Assembly (NCBI RefSeq): GCF_900460245.1
Contig: NZ_UHIP01000002.1
Coordinates: 868,001-932,000, forward strand
Direction: 5' to 3'
DNA: 64,000 bases
Origin: Vibrio fluvialis
GTDB lineage: Bacteria > Pseudomonadota > Gammaproteobacteria > Enterobacterales > Vibrionaceae
Shown: in pieces, positions 27,519 to 36,362 of the stretch
Layout: each line of letters starts with the position of its first letter
Position numbering within the stretch: the stretch's first letter is position 1
Notes under the pieces: model-generated
Seen by the model: only the letters and a program-made list of their open reading frames with translations
Database searches by the model: none
What the model was told of the DNA's origin: nothing
Made by a program: the position numbers and the translations under genes

Positions 27519-28124
27519 ATGGCGGTCAAAGGACGAATCACAGAGTGGTATGCAGACAAAGGCTACGGCTACGTTACTCCGGAGGCCGACGCGTTGCGCA
27601 TCAAATTTTATCAGCAGGATGTGTCTAACTCAGTCGATCTGAAAAGCCACTCAGGACAAGAAGTGCGGTTTCGCATTGTTCAGGATGAAGAAGGAAAGCG
27701 GCGTGCCACTCACCTTGACGGAGTGCGTGCGTTTCCGTGGTCGTCACTGACCGCCATGTGGTTTTTTGCCGCATTGGTCGGCTGTGTGATCTATTGGGAT
27801 TATCCGCCGGTTGTTGGTTATTACTACCTATTGGCCAGTATTCTGGTTTGGTTTATTTACGCATTAGACAAACGAGCAGAAAAACGCAGCAAGCCGCGAA
27901 CCAGTGCATCGGCCGTGCTCTTTTTGTCTTTGCTGGGTGGCTGGCCGGGTGCACTGCTTGGGCAATACCACCTGAACCTTTCACCTCGGTCATTGCTGTT
28001 CCAATTGTTCATGTTGTGCATTGTGTTAGGGCACATTGTTTGGCTTATTTGGACGCTGACGCCTAAGGGAATAACGCAGCTACACTTTCTCATCTCAACA
28101 ATTTCGTCTTTGCTTCTCAAATAG
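27519..28124 (+). CDS. Cold-shock domain plus DUF1294 membrane protein
   Basis: The 201-residue protein fuses an N-terminal cold-shock/S1-like fold (MAVKGRITEWYADKGYGYVT, with the KGYGYV nucleic-acid-binding pattern) to a C-terminal DUF1294 domain with four hydrophobic segments and GGWPGALLGQYHLNLSPR. The combination is found in many gamma-proteobacteria, but its role is unknown. It may tether an RNA-binding fold to the membrane. It has its own transcription unit after the OsmC terminator. Confidence 0.85.
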   Translation: MAVKGRITEWYADKGYGYVTPEADALRIKFYQQDVSNSVDLKSHSGQEVRFRIVQDEEGKRRATHLDGVRAFPWSSLTAMWFFAALVGCVIYWDYPPVVGYYYLLASILVWFIYALDKRAEKRSKPRTSASAVLFLSLLGGWPGALLGQYHLNLSPRSLLFQLFMLCIVLGHIVWLIWTLTPKGITQLHFLISTISSLLLK

Positions 28125-28205
28125 GGGAAAGTCAAACTGTCGGTTTTTCTCTTTTTTCCTGACTAAAAGCCGTTACCCTTTGTGAACTTAGCAAAGGAAA
28201 ACAAA

Positions 28206-28778
28206 ATGACAGAACGAGAAAAAATGATGGCAGGTCAGGTGTTTGACGGCAACGATCCTTCGATTATTGAGCTCAGCCAGCGAGCGACAGAACTCAAAGT
28301 GCGCATCAATCAATCTATCGACGCACAAGAGCGAGGCCGTTTGCAAAGCCAATTGTTTGGAGCTTTCGGCCCGGAAAGTATTGTCCAGCCCCCCTTTCAT
28401 TGTGAATTTGGTCAGACGATTCGAATTGGTCGTCATACTTTTTTAAATATGAATATCGTCATGCTGGATAACGCTCCGATTACCATTGGCGACAACGTGC
28501 TGATTGGGCCAAGCTGTCAGTTCTATACCGCTTCCCATTCGTTGGATTATCGTAGCCGTCGCCTTTGGGAAACGGTGTGCAAGCCAATCGTGGTGGAAGA
28601 CGATGTCTGGATCGGCGGCAATGTCGTGATCAATCAGGGGGTGACGATTGGCGCTCGCTCTGTGATTGCGGCGAACTCGGTCGTTAATCACGATGTGCCA
28701 CCGGATACGTTGGTAGGCGGTACGCCAGCGAGGATTATTCGCTACCTTAAGTCGAGTGAGGAGGCTTCTCTCTTCTGA
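28206..28778 (+). CDS. Sugar O-acetyltransferase (maltose/galactoside acetyltransferase family)
   Basis: The 190-residue protein begins [20 protein letters not shown], the standard Mac/LacA domain, and continues with left-handed beta-helix hexapeptide repeats ([40 protein letters not shown]) and [10 protein letters not shown]. The catalytic His is in the TASH segment. It transfers acetyl from acetyl-CoA to a sugar; the natural substrate is unclear. AAAGGA precedes the ATG at 28206. The end overlaps open sequence before the YddG-type gene. Confidence 0.9.
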   Translation: MTEREKMMAGQVFDGNDPSIIELSQRATELKVRINQSIDAQERGRLQSQLFGAFGPESIVQPPFHCEFGQTIRIGRHTFLNMNIVMLDNAPITIGDNVLIGPSCQFYTASHSLDYRSRRLWETVCKPIVVEDDVWIGGNVVINQGVTIGARSVIAANSVVNHDVPPDTLVGGTPARIIRYLKSSEEASLF

Positions 28779-28830
28779 GGTTTTCCGCTACAGTGCACTT
28801 CTCTTCCTGCTAGTATTCGCGGAGCATATC

Positions 28831-29754
28831 TTGGCACGTCATCGTTATACCCTGTTTGGTGTTGCAGCTATTTTGTTGTGGGGTTGCTTAATGGGGCTGA
28901 CACGCACGGTCGCTGAACAATTCGGGCCAATAGGCGGTGCGGCACTGATTTACAGTGTGGCGTCTCTGTTTCTGCTGGGTGTCATGGGTGTTCCCAAGTT
29001 TCGCGGTTTCTCACTGCGCTATGTTTTGATCGGCGGTACGCTGTTCGTCAGCTATGAGATATGTCTTGCGTTGGCGCTGGGTATGGCTAACTCGCGTCAT
29101 CAGGCTCTGGAAATGGCCGTCATCAACTACCTTTGGCCAGCATTAACGGTGCTGTTTGCTGTTCTCACCAGTCGTAAAGCGGTCAGTCTTTGGGTGTATC
29201 CGAGTATCGCGTTGGCGTTTATCGGCGTTGCCTGGACTATTACGGGCGAACAGGGGTTGTCTGTCTCTCTCATCGCCGATAATGTCGCGACTAATCCGCT
29301 CACTTACGCGATGGCCTTCTTTGGCGCCATTATCTGGGCGGTTTACTGCAATGTGACCAAGATTATTGCCAACGGTCAGAATGCCATCTGTGTGTTTTTT
29401 CTGGCGACGGCGGCGGTGCTTTGGGGGCAGTATGCGGCCAGTGATGAAGGGCCGCTGGTATTTAACGGCACCGGCACCATCAGTTTACTATTGACCGGTA
29501 TTGTCATGGGGAGCGGCTATGCGCTTTGGAATCTGGCTATTTTGCGCGGCAATATGCTGTTGCTGGCGACCTTATCGTATTTTACGCCAGTGATTTCCAC
29601 CCTGTTTTCTTCGCTGATATTGGGGGTTCTACTGGGGACCAGCTTCTGGCAAGGCGTGGCGATGGTGACGTTGGGTTCACTGATTTGCTGGTGGGTGACC
29701 CGTGAACGCGCAGCAGAGAGCAGCGCTACCCATGCGCCGCAAGAATCTGTTTGA
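28831..29754 (+). CDS. yddG: YddG-type aromatic amino-acid exporter (DMT superfamily)
   Basis: The 307-residue membrane protein has ten hydrophobic segments and the YddG start (MARHRYTLFGVAAILLWG compares with MTRQKATLIGLIAIVLW in E. coli). It probably exports Phe, Tyr and Trp or related compounds. The open frame begins at GTG 28756 inside the acetyltransferase gene, but that adds 25 residues not seen in the family. The TTG at 28831, with CGGAG about 8 bases upstream, is the better start. The C-terminal tail is hydrophilic. Confidence 0.85.
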   Translation: MARHRYTLFGVAAILLWGCLMGLTRTVAEQFGPIGGAALIYSVASLFLLGVMGVPKFRGFSLRYVLIGGTLFVSYEICLALALGMANSRHQALEMAVINYLWPALTVLFAVLTSRKAVSLWVYPSIALAFIGVAWTITGEQGLSVSLIADNVATNPLTYAMAFFGAIIWAVYCNVTKIIANGQNAICVFFLATAAVLWGQYAASDEGPLVFNGTGTISLLLTGIVMGSGYALWNLAILRGNMLLLATLSYFTPVISTLFSSLILGVLLGTSFWQGVAMVTLGSLICWWVTRERAAESSATHAPQESV

Positions 29755-29796
29755 CAAGGCAGTGCGCCGCAGAGTTATTTTGTGGCGCAGATGTGG

Positions 29797-30315
29797 CTAT
29801 GAATGGGTATGTCGCTGAACGAAATGATTGAGCTCTTCCAGAGTTCTGATGACGTGCAGTTGCTTATGATTTGACTGCACTTGTAAGCGACTCAAAAAAT
29901 CATCATTCCAGAATTTAGGACAAAGCTTAAGTACCTTATAGCTTTGCCAAGTGCCTTTAAGAACAGAACTGCCATCAGGCCAGCCTTCAGGTTTGACCAA
30001 TAAGCCTTTCAAACAGCGTTTCGTCACCAGCCAATAGCTCAATGCATAGGGCAGATCGATGTACACCAACGTATCTGCCGCTTCCAACCGTTCATTGAAC
30101 GAAGCCAACGGGCCGAAACCATCAATGATCCAACGCTCTGACGCTAAGATTTGCTGATGCGCCTGGTTAAATATTTCGCGATCCGTAAGCTCTCCGTCAG
30201 CCTGATAAACAATCGAATCCAACTGATGAAGCGGGATACCTGTAGACTCCGCGAGCGCTTTGCTGAGCGTCGATTTTCCGCTACCGGGCTTTCCAAAAAC
30301 GGCGATTTTATTCAT
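29797..30315 (-). CDS. P-loop kinase-like protein (FlaR/adenylate-kinase-like)
   Basis: The 172-residue protein starts MNKIAVFGKPGSGKSTLSKA with a Walker A loop (GKPGSGKST) and a LHQLDSI segment, as in the 'topology modulation protein'/adenylate-kinase-related family. ERWIIDGFG and IDLPYALSYW continue the pattern. It should be a small-molecule or nucleotide kinase of unknown substrate. CAGGAGAT precedes the ATG at 30315; the open frame further upstream runs through a terminator hairpin and is not expected to be translated. Confidence 0.8.
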   Translation of the reverse strand: MNKIAVFGKPGSGKSTLSKALAESTGIPLHQLDSIVYQADGELTDREIFNQAHQQILASERWIIDGFGPLASFNERLEAADTLVYIDLPYALSYWLVTKRCLKGLLVKPEGWPDGSSVLKGTWQSYKVLKLCPKFWNDDFLSRLQVQSNHKQLHVIRTLEELNHFVQRHTHS

Positions 30316-30360
30316 GTGATCTCCTGTGGTGCTGTCAGTTCCCACGAGGCAGTGACACAA

Positions 30361-30382
30361 AACCCACCTCTGAGGGTGGGTT
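30361..30382 (-). terminator. Minus-strand terminator hairpin with no assigned gene
   Basis: AACCCACC/GGTGGGTT stem with an A-run on the left. It lies upstream of the P-loop kinase gene and 170 bp downstream of the CDF gene's own terminator, so it may end a short independent transcript from about 30383-30530. Confidence 0.6.
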
Positions 30383-30530
30383 CGAGATATTAAAAGCACA
30401 GCACAATCCCACCATTCCTATGGAATGATGATAATTCGTGCGTTGAGGTGTTTCTGATTCGCTTTCATACAATCAATTTCATACATGTACTGAGGGTTGT
30501 CAATGCTAAAGAGGGTATTCACAAAAGTGG

Positions 30531-30559
30531 GAATAAAAAACCCGCCGAAGGGCGGGTTT
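30531..30559 (-). terminator. Terminator after the CDF transporter gene
   Basis: AAACCCGCC/GGCGGGTTT stem with an A-tract on the left (T-tract for the minus strand), right after the stop of the CDF gene. Confidence 0.9.
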
Positions 30560-30563
30560 GCGA

Positions 30564-31460
30564 TTAGCTTGCGATGTTTACGGTAATCTGCAGTTTCAGC
30601 GGCAGTTTCGACAAACGTTTTTCGATGGTATTGCGTGTTTGTTCGATATCTTCTACCAGAATTACTTCGCTGCTGTCTGGGTAAATATCCACGTCGACCC
30701 ACAGCTCGTGACCGACTTTAGTCACGCCTGCCAGTTCAATGTCCTGTTCCGATTCTTTACCAGCCGCAACCACACTTTGGTCGACGGTTTGACAAATCTC
30801 TTTACTCGGTGCCATCAGGAAGATTTCACGCATTGCAGAGCGTAGCATCTCAAATGGTACTTTGATGAAGTAGAACGACATTGCCAGCATCATCATCGGG
30901 TCGGCGTATACCGCGTATTTTGCCATTGGCGTCAGAGTCATCAGCCATGCGATAACGAAACCAGCAGTTACGGCTACGCTCAACATGGTGTCCATTTGCC
31001 ACTGTTTAACTTCAGCGTCAATCAGACCTGATGCGTGACGTTTACCCAGTGATTTCATATACCACCAAGCCAGGCCACAACCTACAACGTTGATGGCACC
31101 AAAAGCAGTCGCGACAGACGCATCGACTGGGCGGCCACCAGTAAACATGGAACCGATAGCAGAATACAGTGAATAACTGACGATCAGTAGAATCACAGCA
31201 CCTTTCACGGCGATTACCGCCGGTTCGAACACTGCGCGGCCAAAAGGAAATTGGGCATCAGATGGTTTTCTGATGTAGCGAGCAGCGACTAGCGACAATA
31301 ATGTTAACAGTAAACTGACGAGAGAATAGACACCGTCAAACATGATAACCAGTGAGCCTACAAGCAGACCGACAATCAAGCCACCACCCGCAAACATTGA
31401 CGCAAAAAGAGCTGAGAGGGTCAAGACACGATTTTCGTTAAAACTTGTTCGAGCACACAT
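30564..31460 (-). CDS. Cation diffusion facilitator-family transporter
   Basis: The 298-residue protein has about six hydrophobic segments and a soluble C-terminal domain (VGHELWVDVDIYPDSSEVIL) as in CDF proteins. The metal sites are unusual: the second membrane helix has FDGVYSLVS in place of the common HxxxD pair, and the fifth-helix region has DAEVKQWQMD. The metal specificity cannot be predicted. AGGTAAA precedes the ATG. It is monocistronic and followed by a terminator. Confidence 0.85.
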   Translation of the reverse strand: MCARTSFNENRVLTLSALFASMFAGGGLIVGLLVGSLVIMFDGVYSLVSLLLTLLSLVAARYIRKPSDAQFPFGRAVFEPAVIAVKGAVILLIVSYSLYSAIGSMFTGGRPVDASVATAFGAINVVGCGLAWWYMKSLGKRHASGLIDAEVKQWQMDTMLSVAVTAGFVIAWLMTLTPMAKYAVYADPMMMLAMSFYFIKVPFEMLRSAMREIFLMAPSKEICQTVDQSVVAAGKESEQDIELAGVTKVGHELWVDVDIYPDSSEVILVEDIEQTRNTIEKRLSKLPLKLQITVNIAS

Positions 31461-31662
31461 TTTAATTTTTACCTGTTGGAAACTGAGGATATTTTGGCTG
31501 AACGGCGTGGCTTTACAACGACGATTTGCATATTCAACAGGTTAATGTTTGAGCTGTTTTGTTTTATTTATTTAAAATCAATAGGTTGCTTCGTGTTTTT
31601 GCTGTCATTATTATTGACGCTGACTGGCTCATTGGCAAGTCGGGCATCCCCAAAGCAAGAAT

Positions 31663-32541
31663 TTAGAAATCAAACAAGTAGTCGCTGATCTTATCGGCGA
31701 GCCAAAGCATCGCCGGGTTTTCAGAACTGCCCGCAACGCTAAACATACAAAAATCCTCTTGTGTCAAACCATAGGTGTGGCGAATTACCGCAAGGCGTTG
31801 CTCGCGCAAGTGGTGACGAATCAGCGGTTCCGGCAGTACGCCCCAAGCACTTTCCGTCAGAATGGTACTGAGCATGTACTCAAAGCTGGAAAAGCCGATA
31901 TAACGGCGCGAAAAAGGCTCCAGACTCGAATTGTCTTGTTCATTCAGATACACCATCACCGCTTGCATGGATTTTCGCAGATCTTCGTCTGTTACCCGTT
32001 TGATTTTGGTTAGCGGGTGGGTCGCGCTACACACCGACATCATACGGATTTTGCCCAGCGGCTGATAACCGATACGGGGATCGTCCAAACGTTCGTAGTC
32101 AACTCCGAACGCGAAATCCACTTGTTGAGTCGCAACCAGGCTTGCAAGGTCACCACTCGAGGCAAGCACGATGTTAAACGAGGTATTGGGAAACAGTTTA
32201 TTGAGTGAATGCGCCAGATCCTGCCACAGTGTATCGGGCAAAGAGTCGTCACGGGCGATCCACATTTCTGCGGCGAACTCATCAGACACTTGTGAACAGG
32301 TGCGGCGAATGCGCGTCGCGGTGATCAGGATGCTCTCGCAATCTTTGTAAATCGCTTTGCCAGCTTCAGATAGGGTAAGGTTATTTCCGGTACGTGCGAA
32401 CAGTTCCACGCCCAATTCGGTTTCGAAAGCTTTGATTGCCATGCTGAGTTTGGTGCGGTTGCACTCCAACTGACGGGCGGCTTCTGAAACCGAACCCGTG
32501 TTGGCAATGGTGCAGAATGCTTCGATTTGTGACAGGTTCAT
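31663..32541 (-). CDS. LysR-family transcriptional regulator
   Basis: The 292-residue protein starts MNLSQIEAFCTIANTGSVSE, a canonical LysR HTH (SVSEAARQLECNRTKLSMAIKAFETELGVELF), followed by an effector-binding domain. The recognition helix CNRTKLSMAIK departs from the usual QSALSRQIK pattern. It is divergent from the methyltransferase gene 280 bp away and tail-on to nothing recognisable. The target is unknown. Confidence 0.9.
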   Translation of the reverse strand: MNLSQIEAFCTIANTGSVSEAARQLECNRTKLSMAIKAFETELGVELFARTGNNLTLSEAGKAIYKDCESILITATRIRRTCSQVSDEFAAEMWIARDDSLPDTLWQDLAHSLNKLFPNTSFNIVLASSGDLASLVATQQVDFAFGVDYERLDDPRIGYQPLGKIRMMSVCSATHPLTKIKRVTDEDLRKSMQAVMVYLNEQDNSSLEPFSRRYIGFSSFEYMLSTILTESAWGVLPEPLIRHHLREQRLAVIRHTYGLTQEDFCMFSVAGSSENPAMLWLADKISDYLFDF

Positions 32542-32820
32542 AGCGTGCTCAACTCAATGAAAGTCTCGGAATCATAAACAATTTTTGTGTGGCTGCCTAT
32601 CTGCTCTAATAATCGCCAATTGAGCCAAATTCAGATTTTCTTACGCAAGATTGCGTTGTAACTCTATGAACTTCACTTCGTTTTGGTTTAATCTTGGGGA
32701 GTTCAAGTTGCCTCAAACCGACGGGTTCACAGAAAATCTATCGATTTTCGGCCATGAGCCAGCCATTTTGAGGTCACTTGGGCAGTTTGCCCGAATACAA
32801 GAAGTAACACGGAGGCCATG

Positions 32821-33402
32821 ATGGCACACGACTGGGACGAATACGCAGCGGATTGGGAAAAAGACGAAGCGACAACCGTTTTTGCGCAGAACGTTTTTCA
32901 GCAACTGAATAAGCTCATTTCGCTTGAAGGCAAGCATGTGCTGGATTTCGGTTGCGGTACGGGTTTGCTAAGTCAACTGATGTCACCAGTGGCAAAAGAT
33001 ATTGTGGCTTTGGATGCATCCGAAGCCATGATCGAAGAGCTGGATAAAAAAGAGCTGGCCAATGTTGAGCCGGTAGTGGATCACTTAACACGCGGTCTGG
33101 TTGCGCAGCACCCGGCATTCCGCAAACAATTTGATGTGGTCGTGGCGTCTTCGGTGTGTGGTTTTGTACCCAACCAGAATGAAGTTGCCGACATCATTTA
33201 TACCTTGTTGGATGAGGGTGGTTTGTTTGTTCACTGGGATTGGCTGGTGGATGATAACGACCCTGAATTTGGTTTAAGTGAACGTGATGTGGAAACCATG
33301 CTGACACAGGCTGGCTTTGCGACGGTCGAAGTGAGCAAGGTGTTTGAAATCAGCACTCCGCAAGGTGTCATGCCAGTCGTCATGGGCGTCGGCAGAAAAT
33401 AA
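32821..33402 (+). CDS. SAM-dependent methyltransferase
   Basis: The 193-residue class I methyltransferase has motif I VLDFGCGTGLLSQLM (about residues 40-54), the acidic loop VALDASEAMIEEL and FDVVVASSVCGFVP. The substrate is unknown. GGAGG at 32811-32815 lies 5 bases before the ATG at 32821; an adjacent ATG at 32818 is too close. It forms its own unit with a terminator at 33421. Confidence 0.88.
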   Translation: MAHDWDEYAADWEKDEATTVFAQNVFQQLNKLISLEGKHVLDFGCGTGLLSQLMSPVAKDIVALDASEAMIEELDKKELANVEPVVDHLTRGLVAQHPAFRKQFDVVVASSVCGFVPNQNEVADIIYTLLDEGGLFVHWDWLVDDNDPEFGLSERDVETMLTQAGFATVEVSKVFEISTPQGVMPVVMGVGRK

Positions 33403-33420
33403 AAATTTTGTAATCAATCC

Positions 33421-33454
33421 AAGCCGCTACAGGGTTCCTGTCGCGGCTTTTTTT
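33421..33454 (+). terminator. Terminator after the methyltransferase gene
   Basis: AAGCCGC...GCGGCTT hairpin extended by ACAGG/CCTGT and followed by an eight-base T-run. Confidence 0.9.
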
Positions 33455-33459
33455 GTTTT

Positions 33460-33499
33460 CTTAAGTCTCTTAAGTTTCTCTTAAGCTTGCCTCCTTAAG
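33460..33499 (+). promoter_or_regulatory. Four CTTAAG half-sites, PmrA/QseB-type box
   Basis: CTTAAG occurs at 33460, 33469, 33480 and 33494. The second and third lie exactly 11 bp apart inside a perfect tandem TCTCTTAAG-N2 repeat, the spacing of PmrA and QseB boxes (direct CTTAA half-sites one helical turn apart). The array ends 33 bp before the first gene of the operon, whose sixth gene is a QseB/PmrA-like response regulator. Autoregulation is therefore likely. Confidence 0.7.
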
Positions 33500-33532
33500 C
33501 TCAGTGAGTAAGGCACCACAGAGGGCTTCTGA

Positions 33533-34153
33533 ATGAGAGACTTTTTTCAGGATCATGCACTTGATCTGGCGATCATTGATCGCAACCATCCCAAGCGGGG
33601 TGAGGTCGAACACTACATTGCTCAGCGTTATTCGCTGGCGTTTGATGCACGTCTCAATTGCTTTATGCCAACCTTCATGGCGTTGATGGATAAGGACCAC
33701 ATTAAATCTCTGTGTGGTTACCGCGTTGCCAGCGAAGAGGCACTGTTTCTCGAACAATATCTGGATCATCCGGCCGATGAATTGCTCGCCTCGGCGTTCA
33801 GTCGTCCGATTGACCGCGCGCAGCTGATTGAATTTGGTCAGCTTGCATCATTTTCCAAAGGTTTTTCTTCACTGCATTTTCTGCTGATGACACAGAAGCT
33901 GGTGGAGCAGGGGTATGAGTGGTGCATTTTTACCGCCACAGATCCCCTGTACGCCATGATGTGCCGCCTTGGTTTGGATCCGACCATTCTGGCCGAAGCC
34001 GATCCGACCCGCATTCCTGATGCCCACAGCATTTGGGGCAATTACTACCAATATCAGCCACGCATTGTTGCAGGCAATCTCAAAGGAGCCCTAGCGCATT
34101 TACAGGCTCTGTTTTCCGACCGCAAACATCGTTTAAGCGGAGGTTTTTCATGA
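33533..34153 (+). CDS. Thermostable-haemolysin family protein (GNAT-like)
   Basis: The 206-residue protein belongs to the family named after the Vibrio thermostable (delta) haemolysin. The central segment (LIEFGQLASFSKGFSSLHFLL followed by GYEWCIFTATDPLYAMMCRLGL) follows the GNAT acyltransferase pattern: a beta strand, an acyl-CoA-loop-like turn and a helix ending in RLG. The haemolysin name may therefore hide an acyl-transferring enzyme related in fold to acyl-homoserine-lactone synthases (inference). No signal peptide is seen. GAGGG precedes the ATG. Its stop overlaps the ATG of the ligase gene (ATGA), a sign of coupled translation. Confidence 0.78.
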   Translation: MRDFFQDHALDLAIIDRNHPKRGEVEHYIAQRYSLAFDARLNCFMPTFMALMDKDHIKSLCGYRVASEEALFLEQYLDHPADELLASAFSRPIDRAQLIEFGQLASFSKGFSSLHFLLMTQKLVEQGYEWCIFTATDPLYAMMCRLGLDPTILAEADPTRIPDAHSIWGNYYQYQPRIVAGNLKGALAHLQALFSDRKHRLSGGFS

Positions 34154-35634
34154 ACAAGATTTTACAGGCGTTAGTCCAACGCGCAGAGCAGACACCGGAT
34201 GCCACGGCGTTTACCGGATACAGCGAGCGCACGCAACAAATGGAATCGATCAGTTATCTGAGTTTGCTGGTCAGAGTGCGGGAAGCGGCGGATCAGCTTA
34301 GTCGTTTGGCGGCTCATTGTATTGCGCTGAGAGCAGAAAACAGCTTGGACTGGGTCATCGCTGACCTTGCCGCGATGCAGGCGCAGATCCCGTCTGTGCC
34401 TGTCCCGATGTTTTTTAGTGATGCGCAGGTCGCGCACACGTTAGAGCAATCCGGTGCGGATGTATTGATCGGAGAGTGGCACAGTTGGCAGCCTGAGCTG
34501 TTGGGGCAAATCGAAGGTTTGCCACTGTGGCGTAATGAGCATGCGCATGGCGCGCACTGGTTGCCCGGCAGCAGCAAAATTACTTTTACCTCCGGTTCAA
34601 CCGGACAGCCGAAAGGGGTTTGTTTAAGCGACGAGCAACTGGCGCTGGTGAGTGCCGCGCTGGCTGATTCGATTGCAACCGAAACCTGTTGTGAGAAACA
34701 TCTGATACTTCTGCCGCTGTCGACGCTACTTGAGAACATCACCGGCGTCTATGTTCCGCTTCTGCTGGGTGCCACCTCAGTCGTGGTTCCGGGACAAGCG
34801 GTGGGATTGTCGGGTTCAAGCCAGTTCAATCCGAATCAGTTCGCGGTAGCCCTGAGCCAGTATCAGCCAAATAGCCTGGTTCTGACTCCGGCGTTACTGA
34901 TGGCGCTGATCCACATTGTGACGCTCAATCCAATGCTGTCACGTTCGCTCAAGTTCGTGGCCGTCGGTGGTGCACGTGTGACACCTGCCTTACTGCAAAA
35001 GGCGCAGTCGTTGGGCATTCCGGCCTTTGAAGGTTACGGTTTGTCTGAGTGCGCATCGGTCGTCAGTCTCAACACGCCAAGTGCTCAAAAGCCGGGAACC
35101 AGTGGCCGGGTGCTTCCCCATGTGGAAGTTAAAATCGCGCAAGACGGCGAAGTGCTGGTGCGCGGCAACGTGGCGTTGGGCTACATCGGCGAACCCTTCG
35201 CTCAGCCTTGGCTGGCAACCGGGGATCTCGGTGAGTTAGATGAACAAGGTTTTCTGACCATCAACGGGCGTAAAAAGAATCAAATCATTACTGCCTACGG
35301 ACGCAATATCTCACCGGAGTGGCTGGAATCGGAAGCGCAATTGCTGCCTGCTCTGCAAAGTATGGTCGTGGTTGGCGAAGGACAGTCTTCGCTGACAGCG
35401 GTCGTGGATGGCAATCAACCTGAAATCGTGGTGCAGAGCATCCACAAACTGAACAACACACTGCCGGATTATGCCCGCATCGGCAAAGTGGTAACGGTCG
35501 CCGGGCTCAAGCAGCAGCCGGGGCTGTTCACCAGTAATGGGCGTCCGGTACGTCAACAGTTTGAAAACTGGTTGGCAACACTGCCAGAAAGTGACAACAA
35601 AATCGTCACGACCCAGCTCCAGCAATCTTGTTAA
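34150..35634 (+). CDS. AMP-dependent acyl ligase (ANL superfamily)
   Basis: The 494-residue protein has the adenylate-forming motifs ITFTSGSTGQPKGVCLS (P-loop), EGYGLSECASVVSLN, and TGDLGELDEQGFLTINGRKKNQI with the later YGRNISPEWLE. These activate a carboxylic acid as acyl-AMP and pass it to CoA or another acceptor. At 494 residues it is shorter than most fatty acyl-CoA ligases, with a reduced C-terminal domain. Start 34150 overlaps the previous stop and has GGAGG upstream; the frame's earlier ATG lies inside the haemolysin-family gene. Its acid is probably a fatty or other lipophilic acid (inference). Confidence 0.88.
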   Translation: MNKILQALVQRAEQTPDATAFTGYSERTQQMESISYLSLLVRVREAADQLSRLAAHCIALRAENSLDWVIADLAAMQAQIPSVPVPMFFSDAQVAHTLEQSGADVLIGEWHSWQPELLGQIEGLPLWRNEHAHGAHWLPGSSKITFTSGSTGQPKGVCLSDEQLALVSAALADSIATETCCEKHLILLPLSTLLENITGVYVPLLLGATSVVVPGQAVGLSGSSQFNPNQFAVALSQYQPNSLVLTPALLMALIHIVTLNPMLSRSLKFVAVGGARVTPALLQKAQSLGIPAFEGYGLSECASVVSLNTPSAQKPGTSGRVLPHVEVKIAQDGEVLVRGNVALGYIGEPFAQPWLATGDLGELDEQGFLTINGRKKNQIITAYGRNISPEWLESEAQLLPALQSMVVVGEGQSSLTAVVDGNQPEIVVQSIHKLNNTLPDYARIGKVVTVAGLKQQPGLFTSNGRPVRQQFENWLATLPESDNKIVTTQLQQSC

Positions 35635-35668
35635 CGCATTGAATTGAAGCATTAAAGAGGAATACAGG

Positions 35669-36352
35669 ATGAGTGAATTTTTTCAGACATTGAAACAGCA
35701 GACCTTAGCGGCGCAGCAAACCATGTTGCAGGCACCGATTTTTGCCCAGTGTGCAAAAGGGGATATCGACCGCGAAACCTACGTTGCGTTTCTGACGCAA
35801 GCATACCATCACGTGAAACACACCGTACCACTCTTGATGGCTTGTGGTGGGCGCTTGCCGGAGAAATATGAATGGTTGCGTCAGGCGATTGGTGAGTACA
35901 TCGAAGAAGAGAAGGGCCACCACGAGTGGATTCTCAACGACATCAAAGCGTGTGGTGCAGATGCAGGTATGGTGCGTGCGAATCAGGCTCAAGGGAGAGT
36001 CGGCGCACCGATCGAACTGATGGTGGCTTACCTCTATCACCAGATTGACCGGGTCAACCCGATGGCTTTTTTCGGTATGGTTTGGGTGCTTGAAGGTACC
36101 AGTGTAGGCGTCGGTGGTCAGGTGGCGGCGTTGGTCAAGGATAAACTGAATTTGCCGGACAGCGCGATGAGTTATCTGACATCGCACAGCGTGCTCGATC
36201 AGGACCACATTCAGCTGTTTGAAGGGCTGATGAACCAAATCACCGATCCGCTGGATCAGCAAGCCATTATCGATTCGGCCAATATGGTGTTTCGCTTGTA
36301 TGGCGATATGTTGCGTGGCCTGACGCCTGATGCGTTACAGCGCGCAGCGTAA
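35669..36352 (+). CDS. TenA-like/haem-oxygenase-fold metal oxidase
   Basis: The 227-residue all-helical protein matches the iron-containing redox enzyme group of the haem-oxygenase-like fold (related to TenA, UndA and the HDO diiron oxidases). Candidate metal ligands sit in the helices YIEEEKGHHEWILND, LEGTS and SHSVLDQDHIQLFE. Such enzymes carry out O2-dependent chemistry on acids or amines, for example UndA turns fatty acids into terminal alkenes. It lies 34 bp after the acyl ligase, so its substrate is probably the activated acid or its product. It is unlikely to be a thiaminase, because no thiamine genes are near. Confidence 0.78.
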   Translation: MSEFFQTLKQQTLAAQQTMLQAPIFAQCAKGDIDRETYVAFLTQAYHHVKHTVPLLMACGGRLPEKYEWLRQAIGEYIEEEKGHHEWILNDIKACGADAGMVRANQAQGRVGAPIELMVAYLYHQIDRVNPMAFFGMVWVLEGTSVGVGGQVAALVKDKLNLPDSAMSYLTSHSVLDQDHIQLFEGLMNQITDPLDQQAIIDSANMVFRLYGDMLRGLTPDALQRAA

Positions 36353-36362
36353 GGAGAGAGAG

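Noticed and set aside
35669..36352. TenA-type thiaminase in thiamine salvage
   Set aside because: The protein shares only the fold; neighbours are an acyl ligase and an SDR, and no thiamine gene or TPP riboswitch is present.
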